Source: Gemmatimonadaceae bacterium (GTDB lineage: Bacteria; Gemmatimonadota; Gemmatimonadetes; Gemmatimonadales; Gemmatimonadaceae). Taken from it: a stretch of DNA of 56,500 nt. The notes under the pieces are model-generated. The model searched no databases. It was given only the letters and a program-made list of their open reading frames with translations, and was not told where the DNA came from. The position numbers and the translations under genes are program-made. The stretch spans positions 1-56,500 of the forward strand of contig JADYYN010000239.1 of assembly GCA_020853635.1 (NCBI GenBank), read 5' to 3'. This document shows positions 41,984 to 50,591 of the stretch, one piece after another (positions within the stretch are counted from its first letter, which is position 1; each line of letters opens with the position of its first letter).

Positions 41984-44655
41984 GTGCTGTCCACCGCGAC
42001 ACGCCGCGCGCTCGCGCACTCGACGGCACCACGCTCGGCGGCAAAGCATCGAACCTGCTTCGCGTGCAGGCGGCTGGGCTCCCTCATCAGGTACCGCGGT
42101 GGTTCGCGATTCCCGCCGAGGTGCATCAGCGGCTGGTCCTGCATGGCCCGCTGCCCGCCCATGCCGACGCCACCGAGCGACGGCGGCAGCAGGTGCTCGC
42201 GATGGACGTGCCGCGCGAACTGCGCGAGGCGGTGCAGAAGGAACTCGCGCGTGTCCGTCTGCACGGCATCGCGCTCGCCGTGCGGTCGTCAGCCACCATC
42301 GAAGACGGAGCTGCCGCATCGTTCGCCGGCCAGTTCGAGACGGTGTTGGGTGTGGTGGCCACCGCCGACGATGACGCCGCGCTGTGGGATGCGGTGCGTC
42401 GTGTGTGGGCCTCGGCGTTCGGACGACATGCGCTCGCGTATGCAGGCGGTTCCGCACTCGGTGCTCCTCAGCCGATGGCGGTGGTGATCCAGGAGCTCGT
42501 CGATGCACGCGCTGCCGGGGTCGCGTTCTCCATCGACCCGATGAGCGGCGATGCAGAGATCGCGGTAGTGAGCGCCGTCATCGGTTTGGGCGAGTCGCTG
42601 GTCTCCGGCGCACAGGACGCCGACACCTGGCGTGTGGAGGGGCGCGGTGCTCAGACGCGCCTCACCGCGACGATCGCCGAGAAGACGCACGCGCTCGTGC
42701 GCAGCGCAGATGGCAACACCGTGACGGTCGAGATCGCGCCGGCCGAGCGCATGCGCCCTGCGCTCAGCGACGCCGAGGTGCGCGCCGTCGCCGACGCCGC
42801 GCGCGAGTTGGCCTATGCGCTCGGCGGCCCACAGGACATGGAGTGGGCGTTCTCTCGTGGCGATGGTCGCTTGTTGATCCTGCAGACTCGCCCGGTGACG
42901 GCCACGGGCACCAAGCTGCCGACCGGCGAGATCCGCGTCTGGGACAACAGCAACATCATCGAGAGTTACGGCGGTCTCACCTCACCGCTCACGTTCAGCT
43001 TCGCGCGGAGCGTGTACGAGGACGTGTACATCCAGTTCTGCCGACTGGTCGGCGTGAGCGAGTCGCTGATCGGTGACTACCGCCATGTGTTCGCGCACAT
43101 GCTCGGGCTCATCCGCGGCCGCGTGTACTACAACCTGCTCAACTGGTATCGCGTGCTCGCGATGCTGCCGGGCTACGCCTTCAACCGCGAGTTCATGGAG
43201 CGGATGATGGGCGTGCGCGAGAAGCTCGCTGAACCACCTGACCCGCCGCCCGCGGCCAACCGTTGGGTGGATCTCTCGCGCTTGGTGCGCACCGTCGTGC
43301 GGCTCGTGCTGGCCAATCGCGCGCTCGCGACCGAAGTGCCAGCGTTCCATGCGCGCGTGTCGGCGGCACTCGATCCGCTCGCCGGAGAGGACCTCTCGGC
43401 CCGGTCGCCGGAAGAGCTGCTGCGACTGTACCGGCGGCTCGAGGACTCGTTGCTGCGGCACTGGCAGCCGCCGCTGGTGAACGACTTCTTCGCCATGATC
43501 TGGTTCGGTGTGCTCGGCCGACTGGTCGAGCGCTGGTTGCCGACCGAGCCACCGACGCTCGTGAACGACCTGCTCTGTGGGGAAGGTGGCATCGTCTCCA
43601 CCGAGCCCGCTCGTCGTGTGATGGCGCTCGCGCGCATCGTGCACGACGATCCCGCGCTCACGGCGATGTTCGCCGCCGAGCCCGATGACGCGGGACTCGC
43701 CAAGCGCATCGCGTCCGACGAGGCGGCGCGCGCACTGCGCCAGGCACTCGACGAGTATCTGCGTCGCTTCGGCGATCGCTGCATGAGTGAACTCAAGCTC
43801 GAGACCGTGACACCGTCCGAGGACCCCGCGTGGGTGGTGATGATGATCCGCGCGTACGTCATCGGTGGCGCGACGGCACCCGAGGCCGGGCAGGAGCGCG
43901 AACGCGCCATCCGAGCGGCGGCAGAACGGCGCGTAGAGGCGGGTCTGGGTGGATTCCGAGAGTGGGTGTTCCACCGAGTCCTCGCGAGCGCTCGTGTGCG
44001 TATCCGCGACCGCGAGAATCTGCGATTCGAACGCACGCGTGTGTTCGGGGTGGTGCGCCGGATCTTCGTCGCGTTCGGGAAACATCTCGCAACTGCTCGA
44101 CGCATCGACGACGCGCGCGACATCTTCTGGCTCACTCGCGACGAAGTGTTCAGCGAGGTCGAGGGCACCTCGACGACGCGTGACCTGCGCGCGCTCGTCG
44201 AAGTGCGGCGCACGGAGTACGCACGCTACGCGTCGGAAGCCGCGCCGCCCGACCGATTCACCACACGCGGCATGCCGGGCGACGCCATTCCCACGGCGAC
44301 CAATGCGGCCGTCGCATCTGGCGCGGACCTCAAGGGGATCGGATGCTGCCCCGGTGTCGTTCGCGCTCCCGTGCGCGTCGTGCTCGATCCATCGCATGCC
44401 GGCGACCTGCGCGGGCGCATCCTCGTGGCGGAACGGACCGATCCAGGCTGGACGCTCCTGTTCCCCACGTCGTCGGGCCTGCTCGTGCAGCGCGGGAGTC
44501 TGCTCAGCCACTCGGCGATCGTGGCGCGGGAGATGGGCATCCCGTGTGTCGTCGCGATCCCAGGTCTGCTTGATACCTTGGTCGATGGTGAGATCGTCGA
44601 GATGGACGGCACGACCGGTGTGGTGCGCCGCCTGAACACCGCGGCCACGGCATGA
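41980..44655 (+). CDS. PEP-synthase-like dikinase with rifampicin-phosphotransferase layout
   Basis: 891 residues. The N-terminal ATP-grasp domain has LGGKASNL, VRSSATIEDGAAASFAGQFE (101-120) and DMEWAF...LQTRPV. A long helical middle (about 320-770) has no PEP-synthase counterpart. The C-terminal swivelling domain contains GSLLSHSAIVAREMG with the phosphorylated His at about 844. The C-terminal PEP/pyruvate TIM barrel is missing. This ATP-domain/substrate-domain/His-domain order is that of rifampicin phosphotransferase: ATP gives AMP, phosphate and a phosphorylated alcohol. The middle domain should choose the substrate. The prenyltransferase and CTP-kinase-like neighbours make a prenol or lipid alcohol conceivable; antibiotic phosphorylation is the alternative. 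Confidence 0.85.
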   Translation: MSAVHRDTPRARALDGTTLGGKASNLLRVQAAGLPHQVPRWFAIPAEVHQRLVLHGPLPAHADATERRRQQVLAMDVPRELREAVQKELARVRLHGIALAVRSSATIEDGAAASFAGQFETVLGVVATADDDAALWDAVRRVWASAFGRHALAYAGGSALGAPQPMAVVIQELVDARAAGVAFSIDPMSGDAEIAVVSAVIGLGESLVSGAQDADTWRVEGRGAQTRLTATIAEKTHALVRSADGNTVTVEIAPAERMRPALSDAEVRAVADAARELAYALGGPQDMEWAFSRGDGRLLILQTRPVTATGTKLPTGEIRVWDNSNIIESYGGLTSPLTFSFARSVYEDVYIQFCRLVGVSESLIGDYRHVFAHMLGLIRGRVYYNLLNWYRVLAMLPGYAFNREFMERMMGVREKLAEPPDPPPAANRWVDLSRLVRTVVRLVLANRALATEVPAFHARVSAALDPLAGEDLSARSPEELLRLYRRLEDSLLRHWQPPLVNDFFAMIWFGVLGRLVERWLPTEPPTLVNDLLCGEGGIVSTEPARRVMALARIVHDDPALTAMFAAEPDDAGLAKRIASDEAARALRQALDEYLRRFGDRCMSELKLETVTPSEDPAWVVMMIRAYVIGGATAPEAGQERERAIRAAAERRVEAGLGGFREWVFHRVLASARVRIRDRENLRFERTRVFGVVRRIFVAFGKHLATARRIDDARDIFWLTRDEVFSEVEGTSTTRDLRALVEVRRTEYARYASEAAPPDRFTTRGMPGDAIPTATNAAVASGADLKGIGCCPGVVRAPVRVVLDPSHAGDLRGRILVAERTDPGWTLLFPTSSGLLVQRGSLLSHSAIVAREMGIPCVVAIPGLLDTLVDGEIVEMDGTTGVVRRLNTAATA

Positions 44656-45749
44656 GCCAGACGGAGATCGGCGCGCGGGCCAAGTTCGACTTCATCCGCT
44701 ACGCGAGTGTGTGGGAGGATGCCGATATCCTCTGTGAGGCGCTCCGTCCGAGTGTCGCTGGCGGGCGCATCCTCTCCATCGCGTCGGCCGGCGACAATGT
44801 GCTGGCGATGCTCACGCTCGATCCGGCGGAGATTGTCGCGGTCGACCTCAGTGCGCCGCAACTCGCTGCTGTCGAGCTGCGCATGGTCGCGTTCGGCGAG
44901 CTCGATCGCGATGCGTTGCTGGCGTTCTTGGGCGTCACTCCCGCAGCGGACCGCGCACGCACCTACGCGGCGTTGCGAGGCGCACTCAGCGAGCGTGCCC
45001 GGGAGTTCTGGGACCGCCACCCCGAGGCGATTGCACTCGGCGCGGCGCATGCGGGGAAGTTCGAACGCTTCTTCGGCATCTTCCGGCGCCTTGTGCTCCC
45101 GCTCGTGCACGGTCGGCGCACCGTCGAGTCGCTGCTCGTGCCTCGCGACGCGTCCGGGCGCGAGCGCTTCTATGTGGAGCGGTGGGACTCGCTGCGCTGG
45201 CGTCTCATCTTCCGCTTGTTCTTCAGTCGATTCGTGATGGGCCGCCTCGGACGCGATCCCGAGTTCTTCGCGCACGTGGAGGGCAGTGTGGGCGAGCGCA
45301 TCCTCGCGCGCACGCGCCACGCGCTCACGGCACTCGAGACGCACAGCAACCCGTATCTCACGTACATCCTCACCGGCAACTTCGCGGCCGATGCGCTGCC
45401 GATGTACCTGCGGCCCGAGCACTACGCGACCATCCGCGACCGGCTGAGCCGCGTCACGTTGCTGCAGTCCGCGGCCGAGCAGGCACCGGGCCGGTTCGAC
45501 GGGTTCAATCTGTCGGACATCTTCGAGTACATGAGTCCGTCGGGTCACGTCGAGTCGTACCGGGCGTTCGCCGCGCTCGCACAACCCGGGGCGCGCTTCG
45601 CGTACTGGAATCTGCTCGCGCCGCGAGGCGTCCCTGATGCGCTGCGCCCGGGGATCATGCCGCTGCGCGACGTCGCTGAGCGGCTGCACCAGCGCGATCG
45701 GGCGTGGTTCTACGGCGCATTCCATGTGGATGAGGTCGCCCGCACGTGA
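44652..45749 (+). CDS. BtaA-like DUF3419 protein
   Basis: 365 residues. The S-adenosylmethionine site is ILSIASAGDNVLAML (40-54) followed by AVDLSAPQLAAVELR. NLSDIFEYMS and FAYWNLLAPR follow in the order of DUF3419. Characterised members (BtaA) transfer the 3-amino-3-carboxypropyl group of S-adenosylmethionine to diacylglycerol, the first step to betaine lipids. No BtaB-type N-methyltransferase is nearby, so the product may stay unmethylated or be modified by another enzyme. Start and stop overlap neighbours by four bases (ATGA, GTGA). Confidence 0.83.
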   Translation: MSQTEIGARAKFDFIRYASVWEDADILCEALRPSVAGGRILSIASAGDNVLAMLTLDPAEIVAVDLSAPQLAAVELRMVAFGELDRDALLAFLGVTPAADRARTYAALRGALSERAREFWDRHPEAIALGAAHAGKFERFFGIFRRLVLPLVHGRRTVESLLVPRDASGRERFYVERWDSLRWRLIFRLFFSRFVMGRLGRDPEFFAHVEGSVGERILARTRHALTALETHSNPYLTYILTGNFAADALPMYLRPEHYATIRDRLSRVTLLQSAAEQAPGRFDGFNLSDIFEYMSPSGHVESYRAFAALAQPGARFAYWNLLAPRGVPDALRPGIMPLRDVAERLHQRDRAWFYGAFHVDEVART

Positions 45750-47191
45750 CGCAGGTACTCCGAACCGAGTTGGTCAATGCGGCGTTCATCGGCGCGGCGT
45801 TCCTGGCGATCTTCGTCGCCGCTGAATTGTGGCGGAAGACGAGCGCACCGCCGGTGGAGTGGACGCGGAAGCTGGTGCACTTCGGTGGTGGCGTGGTCGC
45901 GGCCTTCTTCCCGTGGTTGGTCCGCAGTCACTGGACGGTACTGGCGCTCGGCGCGGCGTTCCTCGCCATCCTGTGGGGATCACGCCGCACGGGGTTGCTG
46001 CAGAGTGTGCATGGCGTTGCGAGGTCTTCCGAAGGTGGCATCTATTTCCCGATAGCGATCTACCTTGTCTATTTGATCGGGTCCGGCCATCCGGTGTCGT
46101 ACTTCGTCTCCGTGCTCGTGCTCGTCGTTTCGGATGCGGCCGCTGCCGTGCTCGGGTCCGCGTATGGGCGGCTGCACTTCGACGTCGAACGTGACAAGCG
46201 GAGCCTCGAAGGGTCGACGGTGTTCTTCGTGTCGACGTTCCTCATCGTTCACCTTTCACTGCTGCTGCTCACCGACACGGACCGCCTGCTCAGCGTACTG
46301 GTGGCCGCGCAGATCGCCCTTGTGGTCACGCTGGTCGAGGCGATCAGCATCGAAGGCAACGACAACATCCTCGTCCCGCTCGCGACCTACTTCCTGCTCT
46401 ACAAGCTCACCCAGCAGACGACGGAGATGCTGCAGGTCCAGCTGCTCGCGCAGCTGGCGATCATTGCGATCGTCGGGCTGGCCGCGTGGCGCATCCCGTT
46501 CGTGAGTGGCAGTGGTGCCGCCGCGCTCACGCTGTTCGTGTACGGCGCCTACGCACTCGGCGGCCCGGAATGGACCGTGGGTCCGGTGGTCGGCATCGCG
46601 GCGTTCGGATTGTTGTTCGCGCGACGCACGACGGAGTCCGGCGCGCGCAGTCCGCGCTATCAGGTGATCGCGGCCTTCTATATCTGTGTCGTGCCCACAC
46701 TGCTGTATTTCGCGAACAACCTGTTCGAGTCCATCCTCCGGCGACCGCTCTGGCTGGCCGAGGGCGATCCGTTCTACCCGGTGTTCCTCGGTGCGTGTGC
46801 GGCGCAGGTGGCGATCGTCGCATGGAATCTGGAGCCGAGCACGGGAGGCAGCGCGCTCGGCATGCCGGGATGGACACCGGATGAGACCACGCCAAAGTCG
46901 ATGAGCAGCCTGACGTCAGCACCACACGAGTGGTCGCTCGCGATCGGCTTTGCGGTCGCCGCCGCGCTGGTCATCATCGGGCCGGGTTTGTACGCGCATG
47001 TGATGACGCTCCGCGCGGTCGAGGTGGCGACAGCAGTTGCGCTCCTCGGTCCGGCGATCTACCACGCGATGCGGCATCTGCCGCAGTGGCCCAAACACCC
47101 GCCGTGGAACGCACGGCTCGCGACGGCGAGCGTCGCCGTCGCGAGTATCATCGTGATCGCGGTCTGGCTGAACGTGTTGCCGGCCCGCTAG
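45746..47191 (+). CDS. Phytol/dolichol kinase-like membrane protein with extra C-terminal membrane domain
   Basis: 481 residues, about 13-14 membrane helices. The N-terminal half has WTRKLVHFGGGV (40-50), VSDAAAAVLGSAYGR (128-142), RDKRSLEGSTVFF (149-161) and VEAISIEGNDNILVP (197-211): the motifs of CTP-dependent phytol kinase, dolichol kinase and related cytidylyltransferases. Phytol kinase of about 200-230 residues would end here. The rest (about 225-481) is a second membrane domain, with no matching family recognised. It starts from a GTG that overlaps the BtaA-like stop (GTGA). It may phosphorylate or activate a polyprenol in the same pathway as the upstream dikinase. Converges with the acyl-CoA ligase one base away. 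Confidence 0.78.
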   Translation: MTQVLRTELVNAAFIGAAFLAIFVAAELWRKTSAPPVEWTRKLVHFGGGVVAAFFPWLVRSHWTVLALGAAFLAILWGSRRTGLLQSVHGVARSSEGGIYFPIAIYLVYLIGSGHPVSYFVSVLVLVVSDAAAAVLGSAYGRLHFDVERDKRSLEGSTVFFVSTFLIVHLSLLLLTDTDRLLSVLVAAQIALVVTLVEAISIEGNDNILVPLATYFLLYKLTQQTTEMLQVQLLAQLAIIAIVGLAAWRIPFVSGSGAAALTLFVYGAYALGGPEWTVGPVVGIAAFGLLFARRTTESGARSPRYQVIAAFYICVVPTLLYFANNLFESILRRPLWLAEGDPFYPVFLGACAAQVAIVAWNLEPSTGGSALGMPGWTPDETTPKSMSSLTSAPHEWSLAIGFAVAAALVIIGPGLYAHVMTLRAVEVATAVALLGPAIYHAMRHLPQWPKHPPWNARLATASVAVASIIVIAVWLNVLPAR

Positions 47192-47192
47192 T

Positions 47193-48821
47193 CTATCCGC
47201 GCAGCAGGGCCCGCAGCGCTTCGGTGTCGGTCTTTGAAGCGTGGCGAGGATCGCGCGGGATCGTCGACACTGCGCGCAGTTCATCCACCGGATGCGGCGC
47301 GACCATCGCGATGAGCTCTGCGCGGAACGCGGCGTCGAGTGGGCGGTCCGTCTCCACGACGAGCACGGCGCGCTGTTGGCCCGGTTCACCCGTGCCGAGG
47401 TACGCGGCATGACGCACCGATTCGTGCGCGAGTGCCCGCGTCTCCGCCGGCAGCCCCCACCACACGGCGTCCGCACGGCGCACGCGCTCACGCACGCGTC
47501 CCATCAGCCAGAGTCGTCCTTCGGCGTCGATGCGACCGCCATCACCCGTGCGATGCCACACGCGATCTCCCTCGCGCAGTTTCGCGGCCCGCTCTGCCGC
47601 CGGGTCGTTGAGATAGCCGCGCAGCACATGCGCTCCGGACACGACGATCTCACCGGTCCGCCCGCGCGGCAGCTCAAGCGCACTGATCCCTCCCGCGCGG
47701 AGATCGATCACACCGTCCGCGACCTGAAGGATGCGGACATCGACCTGAGGCACCGGCGCTCCGACGCAGATGCCACCGCGTTCGCCCGCGCTCGCAGGCA
47801 GGTCGTCGACGCGCGATGTGTCACGTGCGTCGAGCAGTGCACGCATCTCGATCCCGCTGATCGGTTCAGCTTCCGTACTGCCATAGACCACGTGCGCCTC
47901 ACCGGCGACCTGCGCGGCGAGACGCCGTGCGAGCGGCGGAAGTACCGGCGCGCCGCCGGTGAACAGCGCACGCACCGGGATCTTCTCGCCGCGGCGTTCC
48001 GCGTAGCCGACCAGTCGCTCGTAGAACGCCGGCGATCCCGACGTCGTCGTCACCCGCTCAGCGACCATCTGCGTCCAGACGCGTGCGGGGTCGATCTCCG
48101 CCGGTCGACGCGGATCGAAATCCGGGATCACACTCGGCACACCGAGCGCGAGGTTGTTGAGCACGAAGATCGGCAACGTGGGCATGTCGATGTCATCGTC
48201 GCGGAGGCCGAGGTGCGCGGCGAGTGCCTCGTGCTGCGCCCATAGGAACGCGTGTGTGCGCACGGCGGCCTTGGGTGCGCCGGTGCTGCCGGTGGTGAAC
48301 GTGATGAGTGCGGGATCGTCGGGCTCGGCGCGGGTCGGGGCGCAGGGTGACGCCGAGCGCAGCCCGCCGGCACCGGCCACGAAGTGATGTGCGACGCCGC
48401 GCAGCGCCGGGGAGACGATGCGGAGCAACTGCGCCTTCCACGACCCCACGAAGGCCTTGGGCGCTGCGGCACGCACGGCGTTGTCGAGTCGCTTGCGGTC
48501 GGCCCATGCATCCACGAACACGGCAGTTGCTCCCGCGTGCAGCACCCCGAGCAGAACCGCGTACAGTTCTGCGGACATCGGGACCAGGATGAGCACGCGG
48601 TCACCGTGTCCGACACCGTAGCCGCGGAGCGACGCACCGACCGTGGCGACGCGTTCCGCGAGCTGCGCGAACGTGACGCGCGTCGCACGGCCTCGGTGGT
48701 ACTCGATGATCGCCGCACGCTCCGGATGCATCGCCGCACGCGCGATGAGTCGCGCGGCGATGTTCGCGTCAGTGGGAGTTGTGTGACGCGTGTCGTCTGC
48801 TGCGCTCAACGCGTCGCCCAT
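47193..48821 (-). CDS. AMP-dependent acyl-CoA ligase, OleC-like
   Basis: 542 residues of the ANL superfamily: ATP loop TFTTGSTGAPKAAVRTH, VYGSTEAEP, HRTGDGGRIDAEG and the C-terminal catalytic Lys in DPRHASKTD. The wording (FTTGSTGAPKAAVRTH, and PRHxSKxD) is that of OleC/beta-lactone-synthetase and related long-chain acyl ligases rather than acetyl-CoA synthetase. It activates a carboxylate as adenylate and thioester, or closes a beta-hydroxy acid to a beta-lactone. No OleA, OleB or OleD gene is in the window. Starts 16 bases inside the end of the GNAT gene, so the two are coupled. Confidence 0.86.
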   Translation of the reverse strand: MGDALSAADDTRHTTPTDANIAARLIARAAMHPERAAIIEYHRGRATRVTFAQLAERVATVGASLRGYGVGHGDRVLILVPMSAELYAVLLGVLHAGATAVFVDAWADRKRLDNAVRAAAPKAFVGSWKAQLLRIVSPALRGVAHHFVAGAGGLRSASPCAPTRAEPDDPALITFTTGSTGAPKAAVRTHAFLWAQHEALAAHLGLRDDDIDMPTLPIFVLNNLALGVPSVIPDFDPRRPAEIDPARVWTQMVAERVTTTSGSPAFYERLVGYAERRGEKIPVRALFTGGAPVLPPLARRLAAQVAGEAHVVYGSTEAEPISGIEMRALLDARDTSRVDDLPASAGERGGICVGAPVPQVDVRILQVADGVIDLRAGGISALELPRGRTGEIVVSGAHVLRGYLNDPAAERAAKLREGDRVWHRTGDGGRIDAEGRLWLMGRVRERVRRADAVWWGLPAETRALAHESVRHAAYLGTGEPGQQRAVLVVETDRPLDAAFRAELIAMVAPHPVDELRAVSTIPRDPRHASKTDTEALRALLRG

Positions 48822-49804
48822 TCGTAGAGCACGTAGCGCCGGAACCGGCTCGCCGTGCGCTCGCTCATGCGTTTGGACACGTTGCTGACGTGCATCAGCG
48901 CGTGGATCACGGCGCGATGTCCCTTCGCGACCGCGAGGCTGCGAGTGCGGTCCACCAAGAGTGCGCCGAGCCCGAGCCCGCGGAGCGCAGGGGCGGTCAC
49001 GAGCGTCTTGAGGACCACACGGCCCGGTGCACCGTGAGCTGCGCCGAGCGGATCGACGAATGCGAACACGAACCCCACGAGCGCACCGGACGCGTCACGC
49101 GCGAGCTGGACGAAGTCGGGGTCGAGGATCGGTCGCATGGGCGTGTACATCGCGAGGAACTCCTCGCGGTCGATCGGGCGGTAGTACGGATTGTCGACGA
49201 AGGACTCGAGGCTGAGCGCATGGATCTCGCCCAGGACCTCGACGAACCGATCGATCGCGAGCGGCTCGATGCGGATGCCTGCATCGGCGACCTTCGCCAC
49301 CGCCGGGGCGGCCTTGGGGTCGACGATCGTCAAGTCTCGCTGGATGCGGCTCTCGTATTCGACGATCGGCACGAAGCCCGCGGCCTCGAAGTACTCGGGA
49401 TACTTCAGTGAGTTGGTCGGCTCGCTCAGATACGGCGGCTCCGACGCCTCGGCCGGTGAAGAAGCCGCCGAGACGAAGCGGTACCGCGCCCACGTGCTGC
49501 CGTTCATAGGCCCGATGACACGCGTGGCGCCTTCGCGCACGAGCGTCGCCGCTGCTTCGCGCAACAACGCGACCGCCGCGTCCGCATCGCACGCCCCGAA
49601 GTGCCCGATCAGACCACACTCACCTGCCACACCACGGAAGTCGTCACGCCGATACGTCGCCAGCCCGGCGACGACCGCCGCACCGCGTCGAGCGAGCCAG
49701 CACTCCGCGCTCGGCTCGACCGGCTCAAGCTGGCCCTGCGCGAGCAGGAACTCGTCCAGTTCCGCAGGGCTCGCGTGACGGACGATCTGCAACGCGTTCG
49801 TCAC
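48806..49804 (-). CDS. GNAT-like acyltransferase, paired with the acyl-CoA ligase
   Basis: 332 residues from a GTG. The fold shows an N-terminal half with GLIGHFGACDADAAVALLRE and IGPMNGSTWARYRFV, and a C-terminal GNAT core with VLKTLVTAPALRGLGLGALL (acyl-CoA pyrophosphate loop). This doubled layout is seen in GNAT proteins near lipid genes. The last 16 bases overlap the ligase gene. Together they could move an activated acyl group onto an amine; the acceptor might be the aminocarboxypropyl group made by the BtaA-like protein on the other strand, but this is inference only. The start is not certain. Confidence 0.72.
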   Translation of the reverse strand: MTNALQIVRHASPAELDEFLLAQGQLEPVEPSAECWLARRGAAVVAGLATYRRDDFRGVAGECGLIGHFGACDADAAVALLREAAATLVREGATRVIGPMNGSTWARYRFVSAASSPAEASEPPYLSEPTNSLKYPEYFEAAGFVPIVEYESRIQRDLTIVDPKAAPAVAKVADAGIRIEPLAIDRFVEVLGEIHALSLESFVDNPYYRPIDREEFLAMYTPMRPILDPDFVQLARDASGALVGFVFAFVDPLGAAHGAPGRVVLKTLVTAPALRGLGLGALLVDRTRSLAVAKGHRAVIHALMHVSNVSKRMSERTASRFRRYVLYEWATR

Positions 49805-49832
49805 ACCGGCTCGGATGACCGCCGGGTCCGCC

Positions 49833-50486
49833 TCACCGCGCGAAGCAATAGAACAACCCGTTCCCACCCGTCGCCACCAGATTCGCCTGACTGCACCCGC
49901 GCGACCCGTGCGCCGAGTTCCACGAGGTCGGCCGCACGCCGCCGCCCTGCTTGTCGTGGTGCCCCACCATCGCCGAACCGCTCCCGGCGGTGCTGCTCGT
50001 CCAGTTGCCGCAGGTGGTGTCGAGCGTATCAGTCGCCACGCGCCCGTCGGGCAGCGACCCGGTGAGGATGTCATGCTGGTTCGGTGTGTCGCCGCGGCCG
50101 TTCACCGGCTCGCCTTTCTCATTGAGGCTGTTCGCCTTGCCGAGTAGGTTGGCATCGCTGTGCAACACGTCGACGTCCTGCGCGACGAGCACCCCCTTCG
50201 CGTTGTACCACGGACCCTTGCCGATGCGATCCCGGGCGTGGACAACCGCCTGTCCGTCCTTCGCCACGGCGCTGAGGTACGCCCGCCACTCCTTCCCGGT
50301 CACCCCGGCAGCCTCGGCCAGGGTATGACAGTGGCGGTCGGCCCCGGCCAACCCACCCAGGTCCGCGCCGTTCCCCGTGCCGATACTGGTGATGAAGAAG
50401 CTCATGGTCGCCCGCCCCTGCGGCGCCGAGGGGGCACCGACCACGAGCACCGCGCCGGTGAGGGCCAACATCTTCATCGCGCGCAT
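49833..50486 (-). CDS. Secreted protein with endostatin/lectin-like (DUF1554-type) fold
   Basis: 217 residues. Signal-like start (about 1-27), then SFFITSIGTGNGADLGGLAG, CHTLAEAAGVTGKEWRAYLS, DRIGKGPWYNAKG and a final GSRGCSQANL with GLFYCFAR. Several Cys at the expected disulfide positions and WRAYLS match bacterial lectin-like or endostatin-like domains common in Gram-negative secreted proteins. It probably binds carbohydrate or a cell surface. GGAG six bases before the ATG supports the start. Confidence 0.78.
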   Translation of the reverse strand: MRAMKMLALTGAVLVVGAPSAPQGRATMSFFITSIGTGNGADLGGLAGADRHCHTLAEAAGVTGKEWRAYLSAVAKDGQAVVHARDRIGKGPWYNAKGVLVAQDVDVLHSDANLLGKANSLNEKGEPVNGRGDTPNQHDILTGSLPDGRVATDTLDTTCGNWTSSTAGSGSAMVGHHDKQGGGVRPTSWNSAHGSRGCSQANLVATGGNGLFYCFAR

Positions 50487-50591
50487 CGTTCACTCCGTGT
50501 GATCGTAAGGTGAGCCAGCAACCGCCAGCCGATTGCGCTACAATAGCCCAGCGTCCCACGACGCGCGAGTTCCGACCGCAGGAGTCCACCA

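Noticed and set aside
42982-44511. Long minus-strand frame opposite the dikinase
   Set aside because: Arg/Glu/His-rich with no domain; the plus-strand dikinase carries clear ATP-grasp and His motifs.
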